Shown here one piece after another: positions 16,097-27,105 of a stretch of DNA of 32,097 nucleotides. Both the position numbers and the translations under genes were made by a program. Position 1 is the first letter of the stretch. Each line of letters starts with the position of its first letter. Origin of the DNA: Lachnospiraceae bacterium (GTDB lineage Bacteria; Bacillota; Clostridia; Lachnospirales; Lachnospiraceae); the NCBI GenBank assembly GCA_024683645.1, contig JAIKYA010000201.1:1-32097 (forward strand). The letters run 5' to 3'. The notes under the pieces were generated by a model. That model had not been told where the DNA came from. It did not search any database and saw only the letters and a program-made list of their open reading frames with translations.

Positions 16097-16884
16097 TGCT
16101 GTCGATATTTAAACACGAATTAAAACTTAATCTGAAAAGTCTGCTGATATGGAGTTTAAGCGTAGGCGGTCTGGGCTTTGTATGTCTGCTGATGTATACG
16201 AGCATGGAAGGTGAGATGATGGATATGGCCGATACCTTCTCAAATATGGGAGCATTTTCCGATGCTTTCGGTATGAGCACCTTAAGCATAGCTACGATAA
16301 ACGGATTCTTTGCGACTGAAGTGGGAACAGTCCACGGACTGGGAAGTGCATTGTTTGCAGCGCTTCTGGCAACAGTTCTCTTATCGAAGGAAGAAGATGC
16401 GCATACGGGCGAATTCCTTTTTTCGCTCCCTGTATCGAGGGGCATGACAGTACTGGCAAAACTCCTGTCTCTTCTGGCGGAGCTGGTTATATTTACACTT
16501 ATATGCGGTGCTTTGTATATACTGGGTTTTGCGGCCCTTAAAGAAGATATTTCATGGAAAGAGATGATGATCTTTCTTGGGAGCATGCTTCTTATGAATA
16601 TAGAGATATCAGCCGTAGCACTGATAATATCCGCCTGCTCTGCAAGAAACCGTATGGGGATAGGGCTCGGACTGGCACTTATATTCTACTCTTATGATCT
16701 GATAGGAAGAGTAGTGCCCGATATGAAAGACTATCTCTTTTTGGGACCGTTCTCTTATACAAACGCATCGGAGATATTCGCCGGAAAAGAAACACCTGCG
16801 GCAGCATTGATAACAGGCGCAGCAGTAATAATCACAGCCCTGCTGGCATCGTTTACGATATATATGAAAAAGGATCTGGCATAA
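16096..16884 (+). CDS. ABC-2 type transporter permease
   Basis: A 262-residue membrane protein with about six helices: near residues 18-36, 85-104 (LGSALFAALLATVLLSKEE), 122-147, 154-178, 184-205 and 232-253. The short sequence E..HTGEFLFSLPVSR after the second helix is the usual cytoplasmic motif of ABC-2 exporters of the LanFEG/Nat type. Its start overlaps the ATPase stop, so the two form one exporter. A large extracellular loop (about 37-80) is rich in Met, Asp and Ser. Substrate unknown. Confidence 0.88.
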   Translation: MLSIFKHELKLNLKSLLIWSLSVGGLGFVCLLMYTSMEGEMMDMADTFSNMGAFSDAFGMSTLSIATINGFFATEVGTVHGLGSALFAALLATVLLSKEEDAHTGEFLFSLPVSRGMTVLAKLLSLLAELVIFTLICGALYILGFAALKEDISWKEMMIFLGSMLLMNIEISAVALIISACSARNRMGIGLGLALIFYSYDLIGRVVPDMKDYLFLGPFSYTNASEIFAGKETPAAALITGAAVIITALLASFTIYMKKDLA

Positions 16885-16950
16885 AACAACAGTTATGACA
16901 AAAAATGATATATTCCGGACATTTTATAAACAGTTTATGTTCATTTCCTG

Positions 16951-17012
16951 TGCTAAAATCTAAATGATACTGTTGTCCGGTCCGTAGACCGCGTCAGGAG
17001 AGGAGAACATAA
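16951..17012 (+). promoter_or_regulatory. Extended -10 promoter and small leader hairpin before the reductase
   Basis: TGCTAAAAT at 16951-16959 is an extended -10; no good -35 is seen at the expected distance. Downstream, CGGTC-CGTA-GACCG (about 16979-16992) forms a 5-bp tetraloop hairpin just before an AGGAGAGGAG ribosome site. Its loop does not fit the ANTAR hexaloop rule. Confidence 0.45.
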
Positions 17013-18143
17013 ATGGAAAAGAGAAGGTTTGACAAACTGGGGATCGATGTATCGTTACTGGGTTTCGGGTGTATGAGGTTTCCGACCAATGCAGAGGGAA
17101 AGATCGACAGACCTCTGGCTGAGAAGATGCTGGATAAAGCCATAGCATCAGGAGTGAATTATATAGATACGGCCTATCCGTATCATGACGGAGAAAGTGA
17201 GCTCTTTGTCGGTGAAGCTTTAAAGAAATATCCGAGGGATTCCTATTACCTTGCGACCAAGCTTCCGGTATGGTTTGTAAATACCGTTGAAGATGTTGAC
17301 AAGTATTTTAACGAGCAGCTTAAAAAACTTCAGACAGACCATTTTGATTTCTATCTGATGCATGCCATGAACAAGGGCAGCTGGGCCAAGCAGCGTGATC
17401 TGGGAACGGTGAAGCGTCTGGAGGAATTGCAGGCGGAAGGTAAGATACGTTTTCTCGGTTTTTCTTTCCATGATGATTATGATACTTTTGAAGAGATCAT
17501 CAATTACAGGGACTGGGATTTCTGTCAGATCCAGCTTAACTATATGGATATAGACGAACAGGCCGGAATGAAAGGCTATAAGCTTGCGGAGGAAAAGGGT
17601 GTTCCTCTTACGATAATGGAACCGGTCAAGGGAGGTTCACTGGCCAAGTTTTCAAAAGACATAATGGATGTGTTTGACAGTGTAAGACCGGGAAAGAGCG
17701 CGGCTTCATTTGCACTCAGATATGTTGCGACGCTTCCCGATATACTTACAGTTTTAAGCGGTATGTCATCCATGGAGCAGGTTGATGATAACCTGGAAAC
17801 TTTCAATGATTTCGTCCCGATGGAAGAGAAGGAATATGAAGCCATCGATAAGATAAAAGAGATAATGAACAGCAGGATACAGAATGGCTGTACAGGCTGC
17901 CGTTATTGTATGCCTTGTCCTTTCGGTGTTGATATACCGGGCAATTTCAGTGTATGGAACCGTTATCATATGTATCAGGATTACGGAACGGTTAAATGGC
18001 AGTGGGAAGGAATGGGCAGAGAAGGAAAGCAGGGTGTTAACTGCAGGGAATGCGGTAAGTGTGAGACTGCATGTCCCCAGCATCTTGCCATAAGAGAAGA
18101 TCTTAAAAAAGTCATGGCTGATCTTTCCAAAGCAGCAGGCTAA
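17013..18143 (+). CDS. Aldo/keto reductase with C-terminal ferredoxin-like domain
   Basis: Residues about 1-275 are an aldo/keto reductase barrel: LGFGCMRFPT, YIDTAYPYHDGESE with the catalytic Asp/Tyr, Lys in YLATKLPVW, and His in FDFYLMHAMNKG. A C-terminal part (about 285-376) carries two cysteine groups, CTGCRYCMPCP and CRECGKCETACPQ, of the [4Fe-4S] kind. Such fusions are widespread in anaerobes and are annotated as 4Fe-4S aldo/keto reductases; electron donor and substrate are not known. It has its own promoter and no evident link to glutamine metabolism. The next 30 bases lead straight into the gltB promoter. Confidence 0.92.
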   Translation: MEKRRFDKLGIDVSLLGFGCMRFPTNAEGKIDRPLAEKMLDKAIASGVNYIDTAYPYHDGESELFVGEALKKYPRDSYYLATKLPVWFVNTVEDVDKYFNEQLKKLQTDHFDFYLMHAMNKGSWAKQRDLGTVKRLEELQAEGKIRFLGFSFHDDYDTFEEIINYRDWDFCQIQLNYMDIDEQAGMKGYKLAEEKGVPLTIMEPVKGGSLAKFSKDIMDVFDSVRPGKSAASFALRYVATLPDILTVLSGMSSMEQVDDNLETFNDFVPMEEKEYEAIDKIKEIMNSRIQNGCTGCRYCMPCPFGVDIPGNFSVWNRYHMYQDYGTVKWQWEGMGREGKQGVNCRECGKCETACPQHLAIREDLKKVMADLSKAAG

Positions 18144-18150
18144 AAAATCC

Positions 18151-18179
18151 TTGACAGCCGGGGAAAGAATAAGTATTAT
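18151..18179 (+). promoter_or_regulatory. Promoter of the gltBD-pyrG-carAB-glnA-ANTAR operon
   Basis: TTGACA at 18151-18156, a 17-bp spacer and TATTAT at 18174-18179. The CCTTGACA start, spacer length and bases following the -10 closely match the glmS promoter. Confidence 0.85.
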
Positions 18180-18184
18180 AAGTG

Positions 18185-18248
18185 TGTCAAAGGTGACATG
18201 CAGGATCTGATCAGAAAATAATCATATTATCAAAGGCAAAGGCGTCTT
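18185..18248 (+). promoter_or_regulatory. gltB leader: two A1/G4 hexaloop hairpins (probable ANTAR target)
   Basis: P1 is UGUC(18185-18188)/GACA(18195-18198) with loop AAAGGU. P2 is AAGGC(18233-18237)/GUCUU(18244-18248) with loop AAAGGC. Compared with glmS and asnB the outer pair of P2 is A-U instead of G-C, a compensatory change that keeps the stem. The 3' strand of P2 is part of the terminator arm. The P1-P2 gap is 34 nt. As DNA, TGTCA-N4-TGACA is also a palindrome, so a protein operator is an alternative reading of P1. Confidence 0.65.
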
Positions 18249-18274
18249 GGGTAAGTACCCGGGGCGCCTCTTTT
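18241..18274 (+). terminator. Attenuator terminator before gltB
   Basis: A 12-bp stem joins 18241-18252 (GGCGUCUUGGGU) with 18257-18268 (ACCCGGGGCGCC) around AAGU, followed by TCTTTT. It ends 33 nt before the gltB start. Confidence 0.82.
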
Positions 18275-18307
18275 ATTGCGTCTGATCGGAAAAAGGAGAA
18301 ATGCACT

Positions 18308-21300
18308 ATGAAAGAAGTATCAGACAACAGATTTGAACAGATAAGAAAAGAAGGTCTTTATGACCCTTCCTTTGAGCATGACAACTGCGGTATAGGTGCT
18401 GTTATCGATGTGGAAGGACGTGCGAGCCACAAGCTGGTAAGCGATGCCCTGTATATCGTTGAAAACCTTGAACACAGGGCAGGCAAGGATGCGGAAGGAA
18501 AAACCGGTGACGGGGTTGGTATCCTTACGCAGATCCCGCATAAGTATTATGTGAAAGTGATGAAGAAGGAAGGTGTCAGCCTGCCGGGAATAAGACAGTA
18601 CGGTGTCGGCATGTTCTTCTTTCCGACAAACGATCTGGATATGAGACAGGCCAGATCGATGTTTGAGATCATTGTGCGTAAGGCGGGGCTTAAGATACTC
18701 GGATGGAGAAAGGTCGCATCTGATCCCGATGTACTGGGAAGCAGGGCCCGTGAGTGCATGCCTGAGATATACCAGGTATTTATAGAAAGACCTTCAACGC
18801 TAAAAGAGGATATAGATTTTGACCGTATGCTCTACATCATACGGAGAGAATTCGAGCAGAGCAGCGCAAATACTTATGTGCCATCGCTTTCATGCAGGAC
18901 AGTAGTATATAAAGGTATGTTCCTGGTAGGGCAGCTGAGACAGTTCTTCACTGATCTGGAGGATCCCGATTATGAATCAGCCATCGCCATGGTGCATTCG
19001 CGATTTTCAACAAATACGACTCCGAGCTGGAACAGGGCGCATCCCAACCGTTTTATAGTACATAACGGTGAGATCAATACGATAAAAGGAAATGCGGACA
19101 AGATGCTTGCCAGGGAAGAGACCATGCATACGGCAGCATTTTCCGAAGAAGACATGACCAAGGTATTGCCGGTCATATCACAGAGCGGATCCGACTCCGC
19201 AATGCTTGATAATACACTGGAATTTCTGGTGATGAGCGGTATGGAACTTCCTCTTGCCGCAACGATAATGATCCCCGAACCCTGGGCACATAATGAGACT
19301 CTTTCACAGGAAGAAAGGGATTTTTACCAGTATTATGCAACGATGATGGAACCCTGGGATGGTCCCGCATCCATACTCTTCTCGGACGGTGATGTAATGG
19401 GCGCGATCCTTGACCGCAACGGTCTGCGACCGTCAAGGTATTATGTGATGGATGACGGAAGACTGATACTTTCTTCGGAAGTAGGTGTGCTGGATCTTCC
19501 GGAAGAGCATGTGGTAAAGAAAGAGAGACTGCATCCCGGCAAGCTCCTATTAGTGGATACCAAACAGAAAAAGATAATCAGTGATGAAGAGATAAAAGAA
19601 AGGTATGCTCTCGGAAAGCCTTACGGGGAGTGGCTGGACAGCAAGCTGACGGAGCTTGCGGACCTGAAAGTACCGAACAAGAAAGTACAGGTATATACAT
19701 CGGAAGAAAGATCAAAACTGCAGAAAGCTTTCGGTTATACCTGGGAGAATTATCATGACTCGATCCTGAGCATGGCACTGAACGGAACCGAAGCGATAGG
19801 ATCTATGGGTATAGATACGCCGATCGCTGCGCTTTCAAAAGAGTACCAGCCGCTGTTCTATTATTTCAAACAGCTTTTCGCACAGGTGACAAATCCTCCT
19901 ATCGATGCACAGAGAGAGGAGATAGTAACATCACGTACGGTATATGTCGGAAAGAACGGAAATCTTCTCGAAGAAAAACCGGAAAACTGCCAGGTACTCA
20001 AGATCAATAATCCGATACTGACGGATCTGGATCTCCTAAAGATAGAAAACATGAAGAAGGACGGATTCAAGATTGCAAAGATATCCATCCTTTATTATAA
20101 GAGTACACCGATGAAGAGGGTGCTGCACCATCTGTTTGTGGAAGTTGATAAAGCATACAGAGAGGGTGCGAACATACTTATACTTTCGGACCGCGGTGTA
20201 GATGAAAATCATGTGGCGATACCTTCTCTTCTTGCAGTGGCGGCCGTACATAAACATCTGGTTGATACCAGAAAATGTACGGCCATGTCACTGATCGTGG
20301 AATCGGGCGAACCCAGGGAAGTGCATCATTTCGCAACACTTCTCGGATACGGTGCATCAGCCGTAAACCCTTATCTGGCGCATGCCACGATAGCCCAGCT
20401 GCTTGAAGAGGAGATACTTGATAAAGATTATTATGCAGCAGTTGAAGATTATGACAATGCGATACTTTTCGGTATAGTCAAGATCGCGTCCAAGATGGGG
20501 ATCTCAACGATACAGTCCTATCAGGGAAGCAAGATATTTGAAGCAATAGGCATTTCACAGGATGTGATAAATGATTACTTCACCGGAACGGTAAGCCGTG
20601 TAGGTGGTATCACGCTCGAGGATATAGGAAAGGCTGCGGATAAACAGCACAGCCGGGCTTTCGACCCGCTGGGACTTGACGTTGATCTGGAGCTGACTGC
20701 GATGGGACGTCATAAGGAGCGCAGCCGGGGCGAGAAACACAGATACAATCCCCAGACCATACATATGCTGCAGCTGTCCACGAGGGAAGGCAATTACGAA
20801 AAGTTTAAAGAGTACACGAAGATGATAGATGGCGAAACATCAGGATACTTAAGAAGTCTTATCGATTTCAGATATCCTGAAAAGGCTATAGATATCAAAG
20901 AGGTCGAAAGCGAAGAGTCCATAGTTAAAAGATTCAAAACAGGAGCCATGTCCTACGGTTCAATTTCGGAAGAAGCACATACAACGCTTGCTATCGCCAT
21001 GAACAGGCTGAAGGGTAAGAGCAACAGCGGTGAAGGCGGAGAGAGTGATGAGAGGATAATGTCTGCGGGAACAAAGGACGATAGGAGTTCCGCGATAAAG
21101 CAGGTGGCCAGCGGACGTTTCGGTGTGACCAGCAGATACCTTGTCAGTGCAAAAGAGATACAGATAAAAATGGCACAGGGTGCAAAACCGGGTGAAGGCG
21201 GACATCTGCCCGGAAAGAAGGTATATCCCTGGATAGCGAAGACCAGACATTCGACACCGGGTGTGAGTCTGATATCACCGCCACCCCATCATGATATTTA

Positions 21301-22873
21301 TTCAATCGAGGATCTGGCACAGCTCATATATGATCTGAAATGTGCCAATAAAGATGCGAGGATATCTGTGAAGCTCGTATCAGAAGCAGGCGTAGGTACA
21401 GTGGCAGCAGGTGTTGCAAAAGCCGGTGCAGCGGTGGTACTGATATCGGGTTATGACGGAGGTACGGGAGCAGCTCCTCTTTCATCAATACACAATGCAG
21501 GTCTTCCCTGGGAGCTTGGACTTGCAGAGACACACCAGACTCTGATCGCGAATGGTCTGAGAAACAGGGTAGTGATAGAAACAGACGGCAAGATGATGAC
21601 GGGACGTGATGTTGCGATAGCAGCAATGCTCGGTGCGGAAGAATTCGGTTTTGCAACGGCACCGCTGATCACACTCGGCTGCGTGATGATGAGGCAGTGC
21701 CAGTCCGATACCTGTCCGATGGGCGTTGCAACCCAGAATCCCGAACTCAGAAAACGTTTTGCGGGAAAACCCGAGTATGTTGAGAATTTCATGCTGTTCA
21801 TAGCCAGACAGCTGCGCGAGATAATGGCAGCACTCGGAATAAGGACGGTAGAAGAGCTTGTGGGCAGGAGTGATCTGCTGAAGATAAAGGAAGATATCGG
21901 AGATGATGGAAAGAGAATGGATCTTTCAAAGATACTCCTTCATATGGAAAGCGGCAGTATTGATCATCAGGGCAAAAATCTATATGACTTTAAGCTGAAA
22001 GAAACAAAGGACGAAGCTGTTCTGTTAAAGTCAAAGGACATAAAGCAGGCGATAGAGAGCGGGGAGAAGACAGAAGTAAGTGTCGGACTGAAGAGTGTTG
22101 ACAGGACTTTCGGAACTCTTTTGGGAGCGGAGATTACAAGGAAGAAACCGGAGGGTCTTGAGGAAGATACCATTACGATAAACTGCAGCGGATCCGGCGG
22201 TCAGAGCTTTGGTGCTTTTATCCCGAAGGGATTGACGCTGCGTCTTAAGGGAGACAGCAACGATTATTTCGGAAAAGGTTTATCCGGAGGAAAGCTGGTG
22301 GTATCTGCACCGGCAGAGGCGGAATATGATCCCGGAGAGAACATCATAATAGGAAACGTTGCATTGTACGGTGCTACCTCGGGTAAAGCATTTATATCCG
22401 GTATGGCAGGGGAAAGATTCGGCATACGTAATTCCGGTGCAACAGCAGTTGTTGAAGGCGTAGGTGAACACGGCTGCGAGTACATGACAGGAGGAACGGT
22501 AGTGATACTCGGTCCTGTCGGAAAGAACTTTGCTGCAGGTATGAGCGGTGGTACGGCATATGTGCTGGATGAAAAGAGTACCCTGTATAAAAATCTGAAT
22601 AAACAGATGGTCAGCATGGAGGCAGTGGAAAATAAAGAAGATATAGATGAACTCAGACGGATCCTCACGGAGCATGTTGAAGAGACCGGTTCGAAAAAAG
22701 GAAAAGAGGTACTTGCGGAACTTGATGCTTATATACCTCATTTTAAGAAGATCATACCGGGAGACTATAAGGAGATACTGAGACTGATAGCAGCTGAAAC
22801 AGAGAAGGGGGCGGATCCCGAAACCGCAAAGATAGAAGCCTTCAGAAGTTTTGTGACGGGAGGTGCGCACTGA
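18308..22873 (+). CDS. gltB: Glutamate synthase, large subunit
   Basis: GltB moves the glutamine amide to 2-oxoglutarate to give two glutamates, with electrons from GltD. The 1521-residue length is usual. A 26-residue propeptide precedes the nucleophile Cys27 in HDNCGIGAVIDV; the class II glutaminase runs to about 420 (RFSTNTTPSWNRAHP, HNGEINTIKGN). The central domain follows, then the FMN-binding synthase barrel (about 830-1200: SNSGEGGES, GAKPGEGGHLPG, ISGYDGGTGAAPLSS). The [3Fe-4S] cysteines are in CVMMRQCQSDTC near residue 1125. The C-terminal beta-helix (GXXXG-rich, about 1260-1480) is complete. The ATG at 18308 follows AAAAAGGAG. It ends in a TGATG overlap with gltD and heads a seven-gene operon. 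Confidence 0.97.
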   Translation: MKEVSDNRFEQIRKEGLYDPSFEHDNCGIGAVIDVEGRASHKLVSDALYIVENLEHRAGKDAEGKTGDGVGILTQIPHKYYVKVMKKEGVSLPGIRQYGVGMFFFPTNDLDMRQARSMFEIIVRKAGLKILGWRKVASDPDVLGSRARECMPEIYQVFIERPSTLKEDIDFDRMLYIIRREFEQSSANTYVPSLSCRTVVYKGMFLVGQLRQFFTDLEDPDYESAIAMVHSRFSTNTTPSWNRAHPNRFIVHNGEINTIKGNADKMLAREETMHTAAFSEEDMTKVLPVISQSGSDSAMLDNTLEFLVMSGMELPLAATIMIPEPWAHNETLSQEERDFYQYYATMMEPWDGPASILFSDGDVMGAILDRNGLRPSRYYVMDDGRLILSSEVGVLDLPEEHVVKKERLHPGKLLLVDTKQKKIISDEEIKERYALGKPYGEWLDSKLTELADLKVPNKKVQVYTSEERSKLQKAFGYTWENYHDSILSMALNGTEAIGSMGIDTPIAALSKEYQPLFYYFKQLFAQVTNPPIDAQREEIVTSRTVYVGKNGNLLEEKPENCQVLKINNPILTDLDLLKIENMKKDGFKIAKISILYYKSTPMKRVLHHLFVEVDKAYREGANILILSDRGVDENHVAIPSLLAVAAVHKHLVDTRKCTAMSLIVESGEPREVHHFATLLGYGASAVNPYLAHATIAQLLEEEILDKDYYAAVEDYDNAILFGIVKIASKMGISTIQSYQGSKIFEAIGISQDVINDYFTGTVSRVGGITLEDIGKAADKQHSRAFDPLGLDVDLELTAMGRHKERSRGEKHRYNPQTIHMLQLSTREGNYEKFKEYTKMIDGETSGYLRSLIDFRYPEKAIDIKEVESEESIVKRFKTGAMSYGSISEEAHTTLAIAMNRLKGKSNSGEGGESDERIMSAGTKDDRSSAIKQVASGRFGVTSRYLVSAKEIQIKMAQGAKPGEGGHLPGKKVYPWIAKTRHSTPGVSLISPPPHHDIYSIEDLAQLIYDLKCANKDARISVKLVSEAGVGTVAAGVAKAGAAVVLISGYDGGTGAAPLSSIHNAGLPWELGLAETHQTLIANGLRNRVVIETDGKMMTGRDVAIAAMLGAEEFGFATAPLITLGCVMMRQCQSDTCPMGVATQNPELRKRFAGKPEYVENFMLFIARQLREIMAALGIRTVEELVGRSDLLKIKEDIGDDGKRMDLSKILLHMESGSIDHQGKNLYDFKLKETKDEAVLLKSKDIKQAIESGEKTEVSVGLKSVDRTFGTLLGAEITRKKPEGLEEDTITINCSGSGGQSFGAFIPKGLTLRLKGDSNDYFGKGLSGGKLVVSAPAEAEYDPGENIIIGNVALYGATSGKAFISGMAGERFGIRNSGATAVVEGVGEHGCEYMTGGTVVILGPVGKNFAAGMSGGTAYVLDEKSTLYKNLNKQMVSMEAVENKEDIDELRRILTEHVEETGSKKGKEVLAELDAYIPHFKKIIPGDYKEILRLIAAETEKGADPETAKIEAFRSFVTGGAH

Positions 22874-24357
22874 TGGGAAAAACAACAGGTTTTCTGGAGT
22901 ATAAAAGAGCTGAAGGAGAAGTCAGGAGTGAAGAGGAAAGAGTAAAGGATTTCCTTGAATTCCATAAACGTCTTCCGATAGAAGAACAGAAAAAGCAGGC
23001 TGCCAGATGTATGGACTGCGGTATACCTTTCTGTCAGGCAGGAAAGATAATCGCCGGCATGGCATCGGGTTGTCCCCTGAACAATCTGGTACCGGAAGTG
23101 AATGATCTGGTATACAGGGGAAGGATGGCTGAAGCATACAGGAGACTGTCTGTCACACACAGTTTTCCCGAGTTCACCAGCCGTGTATGTCCGGCATTGT
23201 GCGAAGCAGCATGTACCTGCGGACTGCATGATGAGCCGGTATCGACAAAAGAAAACGAAAAGTCCGTGATCGAATATGCTTATGAACACGGCCTGGTAAA
23301 AGAAAAAACACCTGCCGTAAGAACCGGAAAAAAGGTGGCCGTGATCGGCAGCGGACCTTCAGGGCTGGCAGCTGCACAGCTTTTAAACCGCAGAGGACAT
23401 GAAGTAACGGTATATGAGCGCAGGGACCGTGTGGGCGGACTGCTGCGATACGGCATACCCAATATGAAGCTGGATAAGAAGCTGATAGACAGAAGAGTGA
23501 AGCTTATGGAGGAAGCAGGTATCCGCTTTGTAGTGAATGCGGATGTGGGAAAGGATATTTCCGCCGAAGAGCTTAAGAAAGAATACGACGGCATAGTGCT
23601 TGCCTGCGGAGCATCAAATCCCAGAGATATAAATGCACCGGGCAGAGATGCAAAAGGTATAAGGTTTGCGGTTGATTTTCTTTCGGAAGTAACAAAGAGA
23701 CTGCTTGACAGTGATCTTAAAGACATACCTTCAGAGCTTGCGAAAGATAAGGATGTGATAATAATAGGCGGTGGGGACACAGGTAATGACTGTGCCGGAA
23801 CCTGTATACGTCTGGGGGCAAAAAGTGTGACCCAGCTTGAGATGATGCCGAAACCTTCCGAAGAAAGACTGCCTTCCAATCCCTGGCCCGAATGGCCCAG
23901 AATACTGAAGACAGATTACGGTCAGGAAGAAGCAATATGGAAATATGGAAAAGATCCGAGAGTATATCAGACTACAGTAAAGGAATTTGTTAAGGATAAA
24001 AAGGGCATGCTGAAAGAGATCGTGACCGTGCAGCTCCATCCCGAAAAGGATGAAAAAACCGGAAGGATGAACATGGTACCGACGGAGGGAAGTGAGAAGA
24101 CTCTCCCTGCACAGCTCGTGCTGATAGCGGCAGGTTTCCTCGGAAGCGAAAAATATGTAACGGATGCTTTCGGAGTAGAGACCGATACAAGATCAAATGT
24201 AAAAACAGAAGCAGGAAAATATTCATCATCACAGGCAAAGGTATTTACGGCAGGTGATATGCACAGAGGACAGTCACTGGTGGTATGGGCGATAGCTGAA
24301 GGCAGAGCTGCTGCAAAAGAAGTTGATGCGGCGCTGATGGGATACACCAATCTGTAA
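22873..24357 (+). CDS. gltD: Glutamate synthase, small subunit
   Basis: GltD feeds NAD(P)H electrons through FAD and two [4Fe-4S] clusters to GltB. The 494-residue product has N-terminal cysteines in CMDCGIPFCQ, SGCPLNN and CPALCEAACTCG (about 45-120), an FAD-binding fold at VAVIGSGPSGLAAAQLL (about 156), GGLLRYGIP, and an NAD(P)H-binding fold at DVIIIGGGDTGNDCAGTC (about 295). The C-terminal VFTAGDMHRGQSLVVWAI closes the FAD site. Its start overlaps the gltB stop, so the two subunits are coupled. It is also a general flavoprotein family, but context settles the role. Confidence 0.97.
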   Translation: MGKTTGFLEYKRAEGEVRSEEERVKDFLEFHKRLPIEEQKKQAARCMDCGIPFCQAGKIIAGMASGCPLNNLVPEVNDLVYRGRMAEAYRRLSVTHSFPEFTSRVCPALCEAACTCGLHDEPVSTKENEKSVIEYAYEHGLVKEKTPAVRTGKKVAVIGSGPSGLAAAQLLNRRGHEVTVYERRDRVGGLLRYGIPNMKLDKKLIDRRVKLMEEAGIRFVVNADVGKDISAEELKKEYDGIVLACGASNPRDINAPGRDAKGIRFAVDFLSEVTKRLLDSDLKDIPSELAKDKDVIIIGGGDTGNDCAGTCIRLGAKSVTQLEMMPKPSEERLPSNPWPEWPRILKTDYGQEEAIWKYGKDPRVYQTTVKEFVKDKKGMLKEIVTVQLHPEKDEKTGRMNMVPTEGSEKTLPAQLVLIAAGFLGSEKYVTDAFGVETDTRSNVKTEAGKYSSSQAKVFTAGDMHRGQSLVVWAIAEGRAAAKEVDAALMGYTNL

Positions 24358-24370
24358 TGAATGGCAGTAA

Positions 24371-26008
<1,638 letters not shown>

Positions 26009-26020
26009 AAGGAGAAGAAG

Positions 26021-27100
26021 ATGAAGGCTGAAAGAAGGCTTATCCTTGAAGACGGCACAGCTTATACCGGAGCCGCATTCGGAGGCAGCAGGACGGCTGT
26101 CAGTGAGATAGTGTTCAACACGTCAATGGCAGGATATCAGGAGATCGTATCGGATCCGTCATATACAGATCAGGCGATAGTGATGTCGTATCCGCTGATA
26201 GGAAATTACGGAGTAGCAGATGAGGATTTTGAGAGCAGGATCATATCCCCGTCTGCTTTTATAGTGAGGGATATTAATGATAATCCTTCAAATTTCAGGT
26301 GGGCAAAGACACTGCCCGAACTGCTGGAAGAAAGCAATGTGCCGGGTTTAAGCGGAGTGGATACGAGGAAGCTGGTGAGGAGTATAAGGGATCACGGTTC
26401 GAGGAGATGCGTGATCACAGACGAAGAAATGTCTGCAGAAGAAGGAATAAAACTTATCGCAGATACGCCTGTTCCCCACGATGCAGTGAAGAGGAGCAGC
26501 TGCAGAAAAAGATGGTACAGCCGCACATCAAATCCTCTTTATAACATAGTGGCGATAGACTGCGGGATGAAGAGTAATATCGTGCGTATGCTGAATAAGA
26601 ACAGATGCAATGTGACTGTTGTTCCGTACAATACAGGTTATGAAGATATACTTGCGCTCAAACCTGACGGAGTCTTTGTATCAAACGGCCCCGGGGATCC
26701 GGAAGATGTAACCGAGGTAATAGACACTCTGAAAATGCTGAGAGGTAAAACGGTATTGTTCGGCATATGTCTCGGACATCAGCTGATAGCACTGTCATAC
26801 GGAGCAAAAACATATAAACTGAAATTCGGTCACAGGGGAGGAAACCATCCCGTACGGGATCTCAGAAACGGAAAGATAGAGATAACAAGCCAGAATCACA
26901 GCTATGCGGTAGATGAAAAGTCTCTGGAAGGAACAGGTCTTGCCGTATCCCATGTGAACATACTTGACGGTACCGTGGAAGGACTCTGCAGCGAGGAGGA
27001 TGGCGTAATGAGCGTGCAGTACCATCCGGAAAGTGCACCCGGCCCGCAGGACAGTGCATATCTGTTTTCGCAGTTTACAGCGTTGATGAAAAGAGGTTGA
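26021..27100 (+). CDS. carA: Carbamoyl-phosphate synthase, small (glutaminase) subunit
   Basis: CarA releases ammonia from glutamine and channels it to CarB. The 359-residue product has the N-terminal CarA domain ([41 protein letters not shown]) and a class I glutaminase with [10 protein letters not shown], the nucleophile Cys in [13 protein letters not shown] (about 250), SQNHSYAV and the catalytic His in [12 protein letters not shown]. It lies 12 nt after pyrG with a strong AAAAGGAGAAG site and ends a few bases before carB. The enzyme serves both pyrimidine and arginine synthesis. Confidence 0.97.
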   Translation: MKAERRLILEDGTAYTGAAFGGSRTAVSEIVFNTSMAGYQEIVSDPSYTDQAIVMSYPLIGNYGVADEDFESRIISPSAFIVRDINDNPSNFRWAKTLPELLEESNVPGLSGVDTRKLVRSIRDHGSRRCVITDEEMSAEEGIKLIADTPVPHDAVKRSSCRKRWYSRTSNPLYNIVAIDCGMKSNIVRMLNKNRCNVTVVPYNTGYEDILALKPDGVFVSNGPGDPEDVTEVIDTLKMLRGKTVLFGICLGHQLIALSYGAKTYKLKFGHRGGNHPVRDLRNGKIEITSQNHSYAVDEKSLEGTGLAVSHVNILDGTVEGLCSEEDGVMSVQYHPESAPGPQDSAYLFSQFTALMKRG

Positions 27101-27105
27101 GAAAA

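Noticed and set aside
16979-16992. Hairpin before the aldo/keto reductase as another ANTAR target
   Set aside because: Read as a hexaloop it would be CCGUAG, without A1 and G4, and no terminator overlaps it.
18185-18198. GlnR/TnrA operator (TGTNA-N7-TNACA)
   Set aside because: The TGTCA/TGACA arms are separated by 4 bp, not 7, and no GlnR-type gene is in the window.
18144-18307. T-box or other known riboswitch before gltB
   Set aside because: No T-box sequence, specifier loop or known aptamer core could be recognised; the leader is only about 120 nt.
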